Shown one piece after another: positions 30,939 through 39,130 of a stretch of 64,000 nucleotides of DNA. The stretch lies in the NCBI GenBank assembly GCA_016789405.1, contig JAEUPQ010000017.1, positions 186,001 through 250,000 on the forward strand, given 5' to 3'. Source of the stretch: Lysobacteraceae bacterium. GTDB lineage: Bacteria; Pseudomonadota; Gammaproteobacteria; Xanthomonadales; Xanthomonadaceae. The translations under genes were made by a program, and so were the position numbers. Each line of letters opens with the position of its first letter. The stretch's first letter is position 1. Below the pieces are notes generated by a model. That model made no database searches, was not told the origin of the DNA, and was given only the letters and a program-made list of their open reading frames with translations.

Positions 30939-32450
30939 GTGTCCAACCCCCTGTACGACCGATTGTTCGCTCCGCTCGCCGTTCGGCCGGGCACGTTTCT
31001 GCATCTCGACGACGGGAGTGCCTTGTCGGGGCCCGAATTCCTTTCGATGGCCCATCGCGCGGCGGCCGCACTGCGTGTCCTGGGCGTGCGCCCCGGCGAT
31101 CGCGTGGCGATGCAGGTGGCGAAGACGCCGCAGGCGCTTGCGATCTATGGCGCAACCGTCGCCACGGGCGCGGTGCTGCTGCCGCTCAACACCGCATACA
31201 CCGCGTCCGAGGTCGAGTCCTTCGTCGCCGATGCGACGCCGCGGGTGCTGCTGGTCGATCCCGGCAGGCTCGACACGCTGTCGCCGGTGGCCGGGCGCCA
31301 CGGCACGACCCTCGCGACCCTCGGGGCGGATGGCGGCGGCAGCTTCCGCGAACTCTGCGAGGCGCAGTCGGCCGACGCGGCGATCGAATCGCGCGTCGAA
31401 GGCGACCTGGCGGCCTTGCTCTACACCTCTGGCACCACCGGTCGCTCGAAGGGCGCGATGCTGAGCCACGGCAACCTGCTGTCGAACGCGCAGACACTTG
31501 CCGATGCCTGGCGCTTCACACCGGCGGACGTCCTGCTGCACGCGCTGCCGATCTTCCATACCCATGGGCTGTTCGTCGCGTGCAACGTATCGCTGCTCAG
31601 CGGCGCTGCGATGATCTTCCAGCCCGGTTTCGACCTCGATGCGCTCCTGAAGGCGTTGCCGCGCGCGACGGTGCTGATGGGCGTGCCGACCTTCTACACA
31701 CGCCTGCTCGACGACGTGCGTTTCGACCGCGACCTGGTCGCGCACATGCGTCTGTTCGTCTCCGGGTCCGCGCCGCTGCTGGCCGAGACGCACCTCGCCT
31801 TCGAGGCACGGACCGGACATCGCATCCTCGAGCGCTACGGCATGACCGAGACCAACATGAATACCTCGAACCCCTATTCAGGCGAGCGCCGTGCGGGCAC
31901 CGTCGGCATGCCGCTGCCTGGCGTGGAGGTGGTCGTGACCGACCCCGCGTCCGGCGTGCCGCTGCCGGCAGGCGAGACCGGCATGGTCGAAGTGCGCGGT
32001 CCGAACGTGTTCGGCGGCTACTGGAACCTGCCGGAGAAGACGCGCGAGGAACTGCGCGACGACGGCTTCTTCATCACCGGCGATCTCGGCCGCTTCGACG
32101 ACGACGGTTACCTCGTGCTGGTCGGTCGCCAGAAGGACCTGATCATCACCGGTGGCTTCAATGTCTATCCGAAGGAAGTCGAACTGCTGCTCGACGAGCA
32201 ACCGGGCGTGCTGGAGTCGGCGGTGGTCGGCGTGCCGCACCCGGATTTCGGCGAAGCGGTATTCGCCGTGCTCGTGGAAAAGCCGGGCGAACGCATCGAT
32301 CGCGATGCCATCGACGCGATGCTGCGTGAGCGCCTGGCCCGCTACAAGCAGCCCAAGGGCATCGAGTTGGTCGACGCCCTGCCGCGCAACACGATGGGCA
32401 AGGTGCAGAAGAACCTGCTGCGGACGCAGTTCTGCGATCGCTTCGCCTAG
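30939..32450 (+). CDS. malonyl-CoA synthetase-like AMP-forming acyl-CoA ligase
   Basis: A 503-residue ANL-superfamily enzyme. The ATP loop is LLYTSGTTGRSKGAML, the adenine region is ERYGMTETNMNTSNPY, the hinge/ribose Asp is in ITGDLGRFDDDGYL, and the C-terminal Lys motif is PRNTMGKVQKN. The TETNMNTSNPY segment matches malonyl-CoA synthetase (MatB/ACSF3) rather than fatty acyl or acetyl ligases. It would make malonyl-CoA or methylmalonyl-CoA from the free acid. A GTG start is inferred because homology begins at SNPLYDRLF; there is no ATG nearby and only a weak GAGA site. No matA or matC neighbour is present. Confidence 0.82.
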   Translation: MSNPLYDRLFAPLAVRPGTFLHLDDGSALSGPEFLSMAHRAAAALRVLGVRPGDRVAMQVAKTPQALAIYGATVATGAVLLPLNTAYTASEVESFVADATPRVLLVDPGRLDTLSPVAGRHGTTLATLGADGGGSFRELCEAQSADAAIESRVEGDLAALLYTSGTTGRSKGAMLSHGNLLSNAQTLADAWRFTPADVLLHALPIFHTHGLFVACNVSLLSGAAMIFQPGFDLDALLKALPRATVLMGVPTFYTRLLDDVRFDRDLVAHMRLFVSGSAPLLAETHLAFEARTGHRILERYGMTETNMNTSNPYSGERRAGTVGMPLPGVEVVVTDPASGVPLPAGETGMVEVRGPNVFGGYWNLPEKTREELRDDGFFITGDLGRFDDDGYLVLVGRQKDLIITGGFNVYPKEVELLLDEQPGVLESAVVGVPHPDFGEAVFAVLVEKPGERIDRDAIDAMLRERLARYKQPKGIELVDALPRNTMGKVQKNLLRTQFCDRFA

Positions 32451-32480
32451 GCGGGTTCGCCTGGGGCTGCGCGGCGCCGA

Positions 32481-33008
32481 TCACGACGCGTAGGTGTAGA
32501 CGAAGTACAGGTGCATCACCGCGAGTGCCGCGAGCAGGCAGCCTGCGGCGATGTGCAGCGCCGTGGTCCATTGCCCCCAGGTGGCCAGCTTTTCGCCCGG
32601 CAAGAGGTTCAGCGCGGCACCTGCCACCACGACCAGCATCGTGATGGCGAACGTGGCGTGCAGGAAGCCTGCGTGCGCGAAGCCGGCGTGCAGCACCAGC
32701 ATGACCAGCATCGCCAGCCCCAGGATGCGATGCGCCAGCTGCAGGGTACGCAGCCACATCGCGCGCACCAGTCGCCGTTTGATGAGGGCGAGCGAAAGAT
32801 CGAAGGACAGCAGGCCGACGAGGATGTAGCCGGTGAGCTGCTTGTAGGCGTCCATGCGCTGCAGCGGCACCAGTGCATTCAGGCGCGGCGGCCACAGCCA
32901 GGCGATGCAGGCGACGATCACGCCGATGAGCGCGCACCACGACGCGACCATCAGCGCGGTCTGGTAGGCGGACCTGGATCGCGGCAGCTGCCGTGCCTGG
33001 CTGTTCAT
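32481..33008 (-). CDS. di-heme b-type membrane cytochrome of the redox operon
   Basis: A 175-residue protein with five predicted transmembrane helices (about residues 18-39, 58-76, 91-110, 119-136, 150-172). Two of them carry histidine pairs exactly 14 apart, His93/His107 and His152/His166. This is the four-ligand pattern of bis-heme b proteins such as ferric reductases and b561-like cytochromes. Additional His112 and His117 follow. I do not recognise a named family. Its ATG overlaps the stop of the upstream heme c protein (ATGA), so it is co-translated. It probably carries electrons through the membrane between the flavin/iron-sulfur and c-heme domains of the partner protein. Confidence 0.75.
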   Translation of the reverse strand: MNSQARQLPRSRSAYQTALMVASWCALIGVIVACIAWLWPPRLNALVPLQRMDAYKQLTGYILVGLLSFDLSLALIKRRLVRAMWLRTLQLAHRILGLAMLVMLVLHAGFAHAGFLHATFAITMLVVVAGAALNLLPGEKLATWGQWTTALHIAAGCLLAALAVMHLYFVYTYAS

Positions 33009-33985
33009 GGCGCGATCCCGGCCGTACCGCTCGCCACGCTGCGTTCGGCATCGTTGCGTCCCTTGCCTGTCTGGTCGTCGTGCCCTTCGGCAGCAGCGGC
33101 ATTGGCCGCAGTATCGGCAGCGCTGTCGCGCGATGCGCGGGCCATGGCGCGTTCGCCATCGGCACGCGCCTGCATCAGCAGGTTGAGCGTGGCGATCGAA
33201 TTGCGCTCCTCCACGCGATGGCGGAACGTGTCGAGGTCCGGCAGGAAGCGACCATCGCGCGGCCAGCGTGCGCCGAGTTCGGGGCGGCTGGCTTCGGCGA
33301 AGGTGTCGGTCTTCTTCAGGTAGGACGCATAGGTGTCGATCGCCGACGCCCGGTAGGCCGCGAGGATCTCGATCAGTTCCTGCGTGGACACGCGGTCGCG
33401 CGTGAACGACCACGTCGTGGCGCCCATGGTGTCCTTGAGTTTCCAGTCCTTCCGCGGGCTCTTCGGGTGTTCGTTGTGGCAGGTCACGCAGGCGGGCGCG
33501 CTGGCGATGTCGGGGAACATCGCGGTATGCCGTCCCGTGCTGGCATCGCGGAAGAACTGCGGTTCGCCGCTGCGGTCGATCCTCGCGAAGTAGTCGGACT
33601 GCGCACCCTTGAAGGCATTCGAGGCTTCGATGGGAAAGCTCGATCCGAGGAACAGGCTCAGTTCGGGCACGCGCTGCTGCAGGCGGTTCGCGGTCTCGCG
33701 AAGCAGCAGCGCCGGCAGTGGGCCGGCCTCGACGTGCTTCTGCTTCCAGTCCTCGCGATACTTCAGGCCGTTCTTCAGCCCTGGCGTGACGATCTCGGCG
33801 GTGTAGATCGCGCGCACCGATGCGTTCTCGGCGTCGAGCATGCGGAACATCACGTCCACCGGCACGTCGCGGCCGCCTCCGGCCGTGGTGTCGAGGTCGG
33901 CCGGCGCGGTGGCGAACAGGTAGACGCCGACCACCGAGAGCGCGGCGAGGGCCAGCACGGAGCGGGGGATCTTCGGCAGGGTCAT
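33005..33985 (-). CDS. Tll0287-like (DUF3365) mono-heme c protein, membrane anchored
   Basis: A 326-residue protein with an N-terminal anchor (VLALAALSVVGVYLFA). A periplasmic domain resembling the Tll0287/DUF3365 fold follows, with one heme c site C166-V-T-C-H170 inside ACVTCHNEHP. The ferricytochrome-sensor-like body (LFLGSSFPIEASNAFKGAQSD) precedes the heme site as in that family. The last 60 residues are Ala/Asp/Arg-rich and likely disordered. The start ATG overlaps the preceding gene (ATGA). Related proteins are considered heme-based sensor or electron-transfer domains. Here the operon suggests a periplasmic electron partner or redox sensor for the multiheme protein. Confidence 0.78.
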   Translation of the reverse strand: MTLPKIPRSVLALAALSVVGVYLFATAPADLDTTAGGGRDVPVDVMFRMLDAENASVRAIYTAEIVTPGLKNGLKYREDWKQKHVEAGPLPALLLRETANRLQQRVPELSLFLGSSFPIEASNAFKGAQSDYFARIDRSGEPQFFRDASTGRHTAMFPDIASAPACVTCHNEHPKSPRKDWKLKDTMGATTWSFTRDRVSTQELIEILAAYRASAIDTYASYLKKTDTFAEASRPELGARWPRDGRFLPDLDTFRHRVEERNSIATLNLLMQARADGERAMARASRDSAADTAANAAAAEGHDDQTGKGRNDAERSVASGTAGIAP

Positions 33986-35568
33986 GGCGAGGTCTCCGGC
34001 GACTTGGCCTTGAGGGTGCGCGCGCCGTAGGGCGAATCGGCACGACGCAGGTAGGCGGTGATGGCCGCAGGCGTGATCGCATCCTTCAGGTCGTGCGGCG
34101 GTGTGTGCGGATGGTTGCCGTGGAAGTCGTGGCAGGTCAGGCAGGTATCCCAGCGTCGCTCGCGTACCAGGACGTCATGCGTGGGCCGCGTCGGATCGTC
34201 CTTGACGTCCATGTCGCCATGGCAGGCGGCGCAGAAGCCGGCATTGGTCTGGCTGAGCCGCGTACCGGTGTGTTCGCGGTGGCAGCTCACGCAGGTCTGC
34301 GGGGCCAGTTCGCGGCGTGCCTGTTCGAAGCGGGGTTCGAGGAAGCGGTGCGGTGCATGGCGATCGTCGGGATTGTCGTGGCAGCCGACGCAGGTGGCGT
34401 TGTCGACGTCGCGCATGCCGAAGTCCGCATCGTCGTCGCGCAGCCCGACCAGGTGCCTGGCCTTCGCCTGCAGCTGCTGTCGCATCGACCCGGGTGCCTC
34501 GCGGTGGCAGTCGCTGCAGGCCAGGTCTTCATGCCCCGGCCCGTGGGCCGCATTGGGCACGAACTTCGCCAGCGCCGGCGCGAGCAGCACGAGCGGCACG
34601 AAGGCGACGGCCAGCCCGGCGGCGTAGGCGAGCTTGCGGATGCTCGGGCGCGGTCGCGCGTTGGTCTTGAGGAAGAAGGCTTCCACGCGGACGTCGGCCT
34701 CGGGGACATCGGCCTTGCGCAGGCCGTCGACCATGCGCCGGGTGTATCCGGGCGGACCGCACACGTAGAAACGTGCGCCCGGGAACTGGCGAACCGTCTC
34801 GAGGATGTCCTCGTTGTCGATGTAGCCGTCGACGTCGTCCGCGCGGAGCTGGCAGCTGATGTCGCTGCTGCTCGCTGCCGACGCTTCGATGTGGTCGGCA
34901 TAGACCATGTCGCCGCGATGCGCGGCGCTGTAGTCGATGTGCAGTGCGCGACCGGGGCGCAGGCCGTGCAGGAGCGACAGGGCCAGCGTGACGCCGACCC
35001 CCGCGGAAAAGCAGACCACGGTGCGGCCGTCGTCGGGGTCGACTTCGCCATTGGGCACGGCGATGCGCATCGGGATGTCGGCGAAGGTGGCATCGTCGGC
35101 GTCGAGCAGCCGTGCGCTGAACTGGCCGTCGGGAATGCGGCGCATCGCGATGCTGACCGTGTTGCCGTCCAGCGACTGGCTGACCACCGTGTAGGTGCGC
35201 GTGACCCAGGTGTCGTCCAGCCAGGCCTGCACCACGACATGCTGTGCCGGCAGCGCCTGCGGGTAGGGCGGCCAGCCGGCGAGTTGCATGTCGATCTGCA
35301 CGATCCTGCGCTGCGGATCGCGACCGTCGGTCAACGTGGTCCGGCTGGCGTTCGCGACCTCGTGCCAGGGAGACTGTCCCAGCATTTCCTGGACGAGCGG
35401 GCGGCAGCAGCCGCAGTGCAGGCCGCAACCGAGCTGGGCGCCGAGCGATTCGAGCGTGGACGCCGGTGCCGTTGCGATGGCGGCCTTGATGCGGGTGCGG
35501 CTGACGCCGGCGCAGTGGCAGACCAGATCGTCCTGGTCCTGCGACTGGCGAAGGGGGATCGCTTCCAT
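33982..35568 (-). CDS. fusion: BFD [2Fe-2S] - FNR flavin reductase - TM helix - pentaheme cytochrome c
   Basis: A 528-residue fusion. Residues 15-64 form a BFD-type [2Fe-2S] domain (Cys17-x-Cys19, then Cys52 and Cys55 in CGLHCGCCRPLVQEML). Residues 85-300 form an FNR-like reductase: FAD motif R124-T-Y-T, nucleotide loop CFSAGVGVTLALS, and YVCGPPGY at 268-275. One transmembrane helix spans about 312-337. The C-terminal part has five CxxCH heme sites at 351-355, 393-397, 426-430, 446-450 and 476-480. The predicted topology puts the NAD(P)H/FAD side in the cytosol and the hemes in the periplasm. AAGGA precedes the ATG by six bases. It is the first gene of a three-gene overlapping operon. Electron source and acceptor are unknown. 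Confidence 0.85.
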   Translation of the reverse strand: MEAIPLRQSQDQDDLVCHCAGVSRTRIKAAIATAPASTLESLGAQLGCGLHCGCCRPLVQEMLGQSPWHEVANASRTTLTDGRDPQRRIVQIDMQLAGWPPYPQALPAQHVVVQAWLDDTWVTRTYTVVSQSLDGNTVSIAMRRIPDGQFSARLLDADDATFADIPMRIAVPNGEVDPDDGRTVVCFSAGVGVTLALSLLHGLRPGRALHIDYSAAHRGDMVYADHIEASAASSSDISCQLRADDVDGYIDNEDILETVRQFPGARFYVCGPPGYTRRMVDGLRKADVPEADVRVEAFFLKTNARPRPSIRKLAYAAGLAVAFVPLVLLAPALAKFVPNAAHGPGHEDLACSDCHREAPGSMRQQLQAKARHLVGLRDDDADFGMRDVDNATCVGCHDNPDDRHAPHRFLEPRFEQARRELAPQTCVSCHREHTGTRLSQTNAGFCAACHGDMDVKDDPTRPTHDVLVRERRWDTCLTCHDFHGNHPHTPPHDLKDAITPAAITAYLRRADSPYGARTLKAKSPETSP

Positions 35569-35966
35569 GCAAGTCCTTTGCGGTGCGCCATGTCGACGCA
35601 GCCCGCGGCAGGGCGACGGCCCGGGAGGCCGTTCGAGTCCATTCGGTGCGTGGCGCATCGATGCCTTGGTGCGCCACGCGTCCCGCGGTCCTCCTGTGGC
35701 GCGCAATGAGTCAAGCACGCCTACCGCGAAACCTATGGTTATCAATCCATCGGCGCTTTTTCAAGCGCCGCTGTCGGTGCGATGCAACAAAATGCGAACG
35801 TCTAATCGCTTCGGCATGCCATGCGCCGGCGTGTGCGTCCTCCATGCGCATCGATTGTTCTCACGCGGAAGCACGCCGGCGACGGACAGCCGCCGGTGAT
35901 CGATCCGTGGCAGCATGCGCATCGAAGACGCCGACGATCCCCGCGGCGGCGGACAACGGACGACGC
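35569..35966. other. divergent intergenic region, redox operon / ion channel
   Basis: Nearly 400 bases. It includes a perfect 8-bp hairpin CGGCGCTT-TTTC-AAGCGCCG (35751-35770), adjacent to TTGATAACC on the minus strand, a possible FNR/CRP-like half-site for the redox operon. A plus-strand frame continuous with the channel gene crosses most of the region and includes an ATG at 35844, so the channel could start earlier. Confidence 0.5.
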
Positions 35967-36644
35967 GTGGACAAGACATTGCTCAGATCGATCGTGCACC
36001 TTCGCCGCCATCCGGCGGGACTGCTGCTGGCTGCCCAGCTCTGCGCGGTCGTGCTGTATCCGGTGCTGGAGGATTCGAATGCCGGACGACTGATCTTCGG
36101 CATCTTCGGGATCGCCGTGCTCGCGCTCGTGCTGTGGGTGGTGAACCGCAGTCCGACCGTCAACTGGATCGCATGGCTGCTCGCGGTGCCCGCGGTGGTG
36201 CTTTCGCTGCTGGGAGACATTGCCGCGCTGCCCAAGCTGCTGGTGGTGGCCCACATGCTGGAGGCCGCGCTGTACTTCTACGCCGCGATCGGCCTGATCA
36301 TCTACATGTTCGGCGACCAGCGCGTGACGCTGGACGAACTGCTCGCGGTGGGAGCGACCTTCACTTTGCTGGCCTGGGCCTGGGCGTTTGCCTATGCCGT
36401 GTGCCAGGCGTGGTACCCGGGCAGTTTCACCGGGCCGGCCGGCCTCGATACCCCGCGCACCTGGATGGAGCTCCTCTTCATGAGCTTCAGCGTGCTGTCC
36501 GGCGTCGGCCTGAGCGACATCTCGCCGCTGACGCCGCCAGCCCGCGCATTGGTGATGCTGGAGATGTTCGCGGGTGTGATGTACATCGCGATCGTGGTGT
36601 CCCGGTTGGTCGGCCTGTCGGCTGCCCGCGCCCGCGCCGGCTGA
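35967..36644 (+). CDS. six-helix cation channel with variant selectivity filter
   Basis: A 225-residue integral membrane protein with about six hydrophobic helices. Before the last helix is a pore-helix-like stretch, MELLFMSFSVLSGVGLSDI, followed by SPLTPPARALVMLEMFAGVMYIAIVV. This mirrors the T-x-x-T-V-G-Y-G-D-I-x-P arrangement of Ion_trans_2 potassium channels, but the filter reads GVGLSD. No S4-like arginine ladder was seen. GTG 35967 is chosen because the hydrophobic protein starts there; ATG 35844 would add 41 charged residues. It is divergent from the redox operon. The ion specificity cannot be assumed to be K+. Confidence 0.72.
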   Translation: MDKTLLRSIVHLRRHPAGLLLAAQLCAVVLYPVLEDSNAGRLIFGIFGIAVLALVLWVVNRSPTVNWIAWLLAVPAVVLSLLGDIAALPKLLVVAHMLEAALYFYAAIGLIIYMFGDQRVTLDELLAVGATFTLLAWAWAFAYAVCQAWYPGSFTGPAGLDTPRTWMELLFMSFSVLSGVGLSDISPLTPPARALVMLEMFAGVMYIAIVVSRLVGLSAARARAG

Positions 36645-36749
36645 GTCCGGCGCCCGCCCGGGCATGATGCGGTATCAGCAGCCGTGACTTCCGGCATCGG
36701 TGCCCCGGGCCACGCCTGATAAGCTTGGCCCACGCATTCCGACACGGCC

Positions 36750-39002
36750 ATGCTCAAGTCCCATTCGAACCTCCTCCAGCCGCGGCCCTCAGACCGCGTG
36801 CGCATCGGCGACTGCGTCGTCGATATTCCGTTGCGCGAAATCGCGCCGGCGGAGGGGGGCGAGCCGGTGCGCATCACCCTGAAGGCGCTCGGTGTGCTGC
36901 TGGCACTGGTCGCGCACGCCGGCAAACCGGTCAGCCGCGAAGCGTTGTTCGAGTGGGTCTGGCCCGATACCTTGCCCACGGACGACGTGCTGACCCAGGC
37001 CGTCACGCAGTTGCGCAAGGCCTTCGGCGACGATCGCGAGCGCCCGCGCTATATCGAGACCATCGCCAAGCAGGGCTATCGCCTCGTCGCTCCGGTGGCA
37101 TGGGTGCTGGACGAAGCGAGCGAAGATCCGCTGGCCGAGGCGCAGCCGGTCGGTGCCGCTGCGACGCAGTCCAGGTCCGGTCGCCAGGCCCGGCTGGTGA
37201 CCGGAGCCGTGGCGCTGGCGGCGCTCGTTGCCGGCGGTGCGTGGTGGTCGCAACGGTCGGAGCCAGCCGTCACCGCGCCCCCCCTGGCGATCGCCGCACC
37301 GGCGACTTCGCGCGTCATGGCCAGCTTCGTGCGCATCGCCTCGCTCCCGCAGTCCGAAGAGTGGCCGAGTCTCTCGCCGGACGGCGCGCTGGTCGTGTAC
37401 AGCCGGGCCGCCGCCGACGGCGCGTCGCTGGTGTTGCAGACCGCCTCGGCCACCGCGCCACGCGCGCTGACGACTCCCAGGGCCGGACAGAAGGACCTGA
37501 TGCCGGCGTGGTCGCCGGACGGGCAGCGCATCGCGTTCTCCCGCGTCGTCGATGGCCACTGCCGCATCATGCTGGTGCCGGCGAGTGGCGGACCGGCGCA
37601 GGAACTGGGCGAATGCCTCGCCGATGACGCCCATCCGGTGTCCTGGTATCCCGATGGTCGTGCCCTCGTCGGCGCGCAACGGCCGGGCGGGGCGTCGAAG
37701 TCCGTCGAACGCGCGCTGCATCGCATGGCGCTCGACGAAGGGCGCTGGCGTCGCATCGAATACGTGCGCTCGCCGTCCGACGAGGACATGTCGCCGGTGG
37801 TGTCGCCGGATGGCCGCTGGATCGCCTTCCACCGCAACCTCTCGATCGCCGACGTCTGGCGCATGCCGGCCGAAGGCGGCATGCCGGAACGGCTGACCGA
37901 TCTGCGCACCAACCTCTACGGCCTGGCCTGGGCGCGCGACAGCCGCCATCTGGTCTTCGCCCGTTACCGCGAAGGCAGGATCTACCTCAACCGGCTGGAT
38001 ACCGTGAGCGGCCGCATCGTCGAAGCCGTGGCCGGCAACGACAACATGATGTATCCGGCGATGGCGCGCACCGGCGATGCCATCGCCTTCGAGGTCGAGA
38101 GCACGCAGTCGCGCATGCGTCGCGTCGCGCTGGGCGACGGCGAAGGCGCGATGGCCGGGTCGCGGCGGCTCTTCGACAGCAGTGGCTCGAACCTGATGCC
38201 GGCGATCGCACCGGACGGCCACCAGATCCTGTTCTATTCCAGCCGGACCGGCGACCAGCGCCTGTGGTGGCTGGACCAGCGCGACCCCGACAGCCTGCGA
38301 TCGTTCGAAGGCTTCGTCCCGGTTCCGCGCTACCCGGCGATGTGGAATCCCCGATCGGGCACGGCGCTGGTGATCGGCACCCAGCGCGGCGAGCCCTACG
38401 GCATCTACGAAATCGACCCAGCGCGGGGTCGGGTCACGCGCCTTCCGGTACCGGATCGCCAGCCGGTGCATGTGTCCTGGCACCCCGATCCCAACCGCCT
38501 GCTGGTGGTGGCGGACCGGGGAGAGGGCCGGCTGGGCCTCACCCTGTACGACCGCAGCCTGTCGCCCTGGCGCTCACTGGCCCGCCTGTCCGACGTCGCA
38601 TCGACCGTGGTGGATGCCCCGCGCGGCCGGATCGTGATGTCCACGCCCGCCAGTCCGGAGATCCGCAGTGCCGACCTCGCACTGGGCGATGTGCGCCCGG
38701 TCGACGCGGTGGGGCTTCCGCGCCGCGCCCGTTCGATGGTCGCCACCGCCGATGGCGTGCGCGTACTCGATTCCGACCCCGACTGCCGCTGGCGCTGGCG
38801 CCCGGTCGGCGGCGAAGGTGCGCCCGCCGTCTGCCTGGGCGGGGAGGAATGGTTCCTCGAGGGCGTGACCCTGGACCCCGCTTCGGACGCGCTGTACGTG
38901 TCCGTGGTCGAAGACATGCAGGGCGACATCGGCATGCTGCCGCTGTCCGCATTCGACGCTCCGCCGGTCGACGGCGGTGCCGTTGTCGGCGCAAGTCATT
39001 GA
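36750..39002 (+). CDS. CadC-like winged-helix membrane regulator with TolB-like propeller
   Basis: A 750-residue one-component regulator candidate. Residues about 15-115 form an OmpR/CadC-type winged helix (VLTQAVTQLRKAFGD and YIETIAKQGYRLVAPV). A transmembrane helix lies at about 149-166 (LVTGAVALAALVAGGAWW). The periplasmic remainder is a PD40/WD40-like propeller with repeated S-P-D-G motifs: SLSPDGALVVYS, AWSPDGQRIAFS, VVSPDGRWIAFH and AIAPDGHQILFY. Such proteins sense an extracytoplasmic signal and bind DNA directly. The target is unknown; the nearby AraC regulator and peptidase genes are plausible. The start ATG is the first residue before the DNA-binding domain. Confidence 0.82.
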   Translation: MLKSHSNLLQPRPSDRVRIGDCVVDIPLREIAPAEGGEPVRITLKALGVLLALVAHAGKPVSREALFEWVWPDTLPTDDVLTQAVTQLRKAFGDDRERPRYIETIAKQGYRLVAPVAWVLDEASEDPLAEAQPVGAAATQSRSGRQARLVTGAVALAALVAGGAWWSQRSEPAVTAPPLAIAAPATSRVMASFVRIASLPQSEEWPSLSPDGALVVYSRAAADGASLVLQTASATAPRALTTPRAGQKDLMPAWSPDGQRIAFSRVVDGHCRIMLVPASGGPAQELGECLADDAHPVSWYPDGRALVGAQRPGGASKSVERALHRMALDEGRWRRIEYVRSPSDEDMSPVVSPDGRWIAFHRNLSIADVWRMPAEGGMPERLTDLRTNLYGLAWARDSRHLVFARYREGRIYLNRLDTVSGRIVEAVAGNDNMMYPAMARTGDAIAFEVESTQSRMRRVALGDGEGAMAGSRRLFDSSGSNLMPAIAPDGHQILFYSSRTGDQRLWWLDQRDPDSLRSFEGFVPVPRYPAMWNPRSGTALVIGTQRGEPYGIYEIDPARGRVTRLPVPDRQPVHVSWHPDPNRLLVVADRGEGRLGLTLYDRSLSPWRSLARLSDVASTVVDAPRGRIVMSTPASPEIRSADLALGDVRPVDAVGLPRRARSMVATADGVRVLDSDPDCRWRWRPVGGEGAPAVCLGGEEWFLEGVTLDPASDALYVSVVEDMQGDIGMLPLSAFDAPPVDGGAVVGASH

Positions 39003-39130
39003 AGAACAAGGTTTCGTAACGATTTCGGATCGGCTTCGTGTCGATTTAGGAGAAATCTCCGGGGGATTTCCTGCCGCTGTGCCGTCTTTGGCCCAAACCG
39101 TGAAGACTCATTCGGCACGGAGCGGACCCC

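Noticed and set aside
32481..33008. Assigning the small membrane protein to the cytochrome b561 family by name
   Set aside because: The His spacing fits bis-heme proteins, but no b561-specific motif was seen; left unnamed.
39040..39080. Imperfect hairpin AGGAGAAATC / GGATTTCCT before the AraC gene
   Set aside because: Only a partial match with several unpaired bases; not distinguishable from chance.
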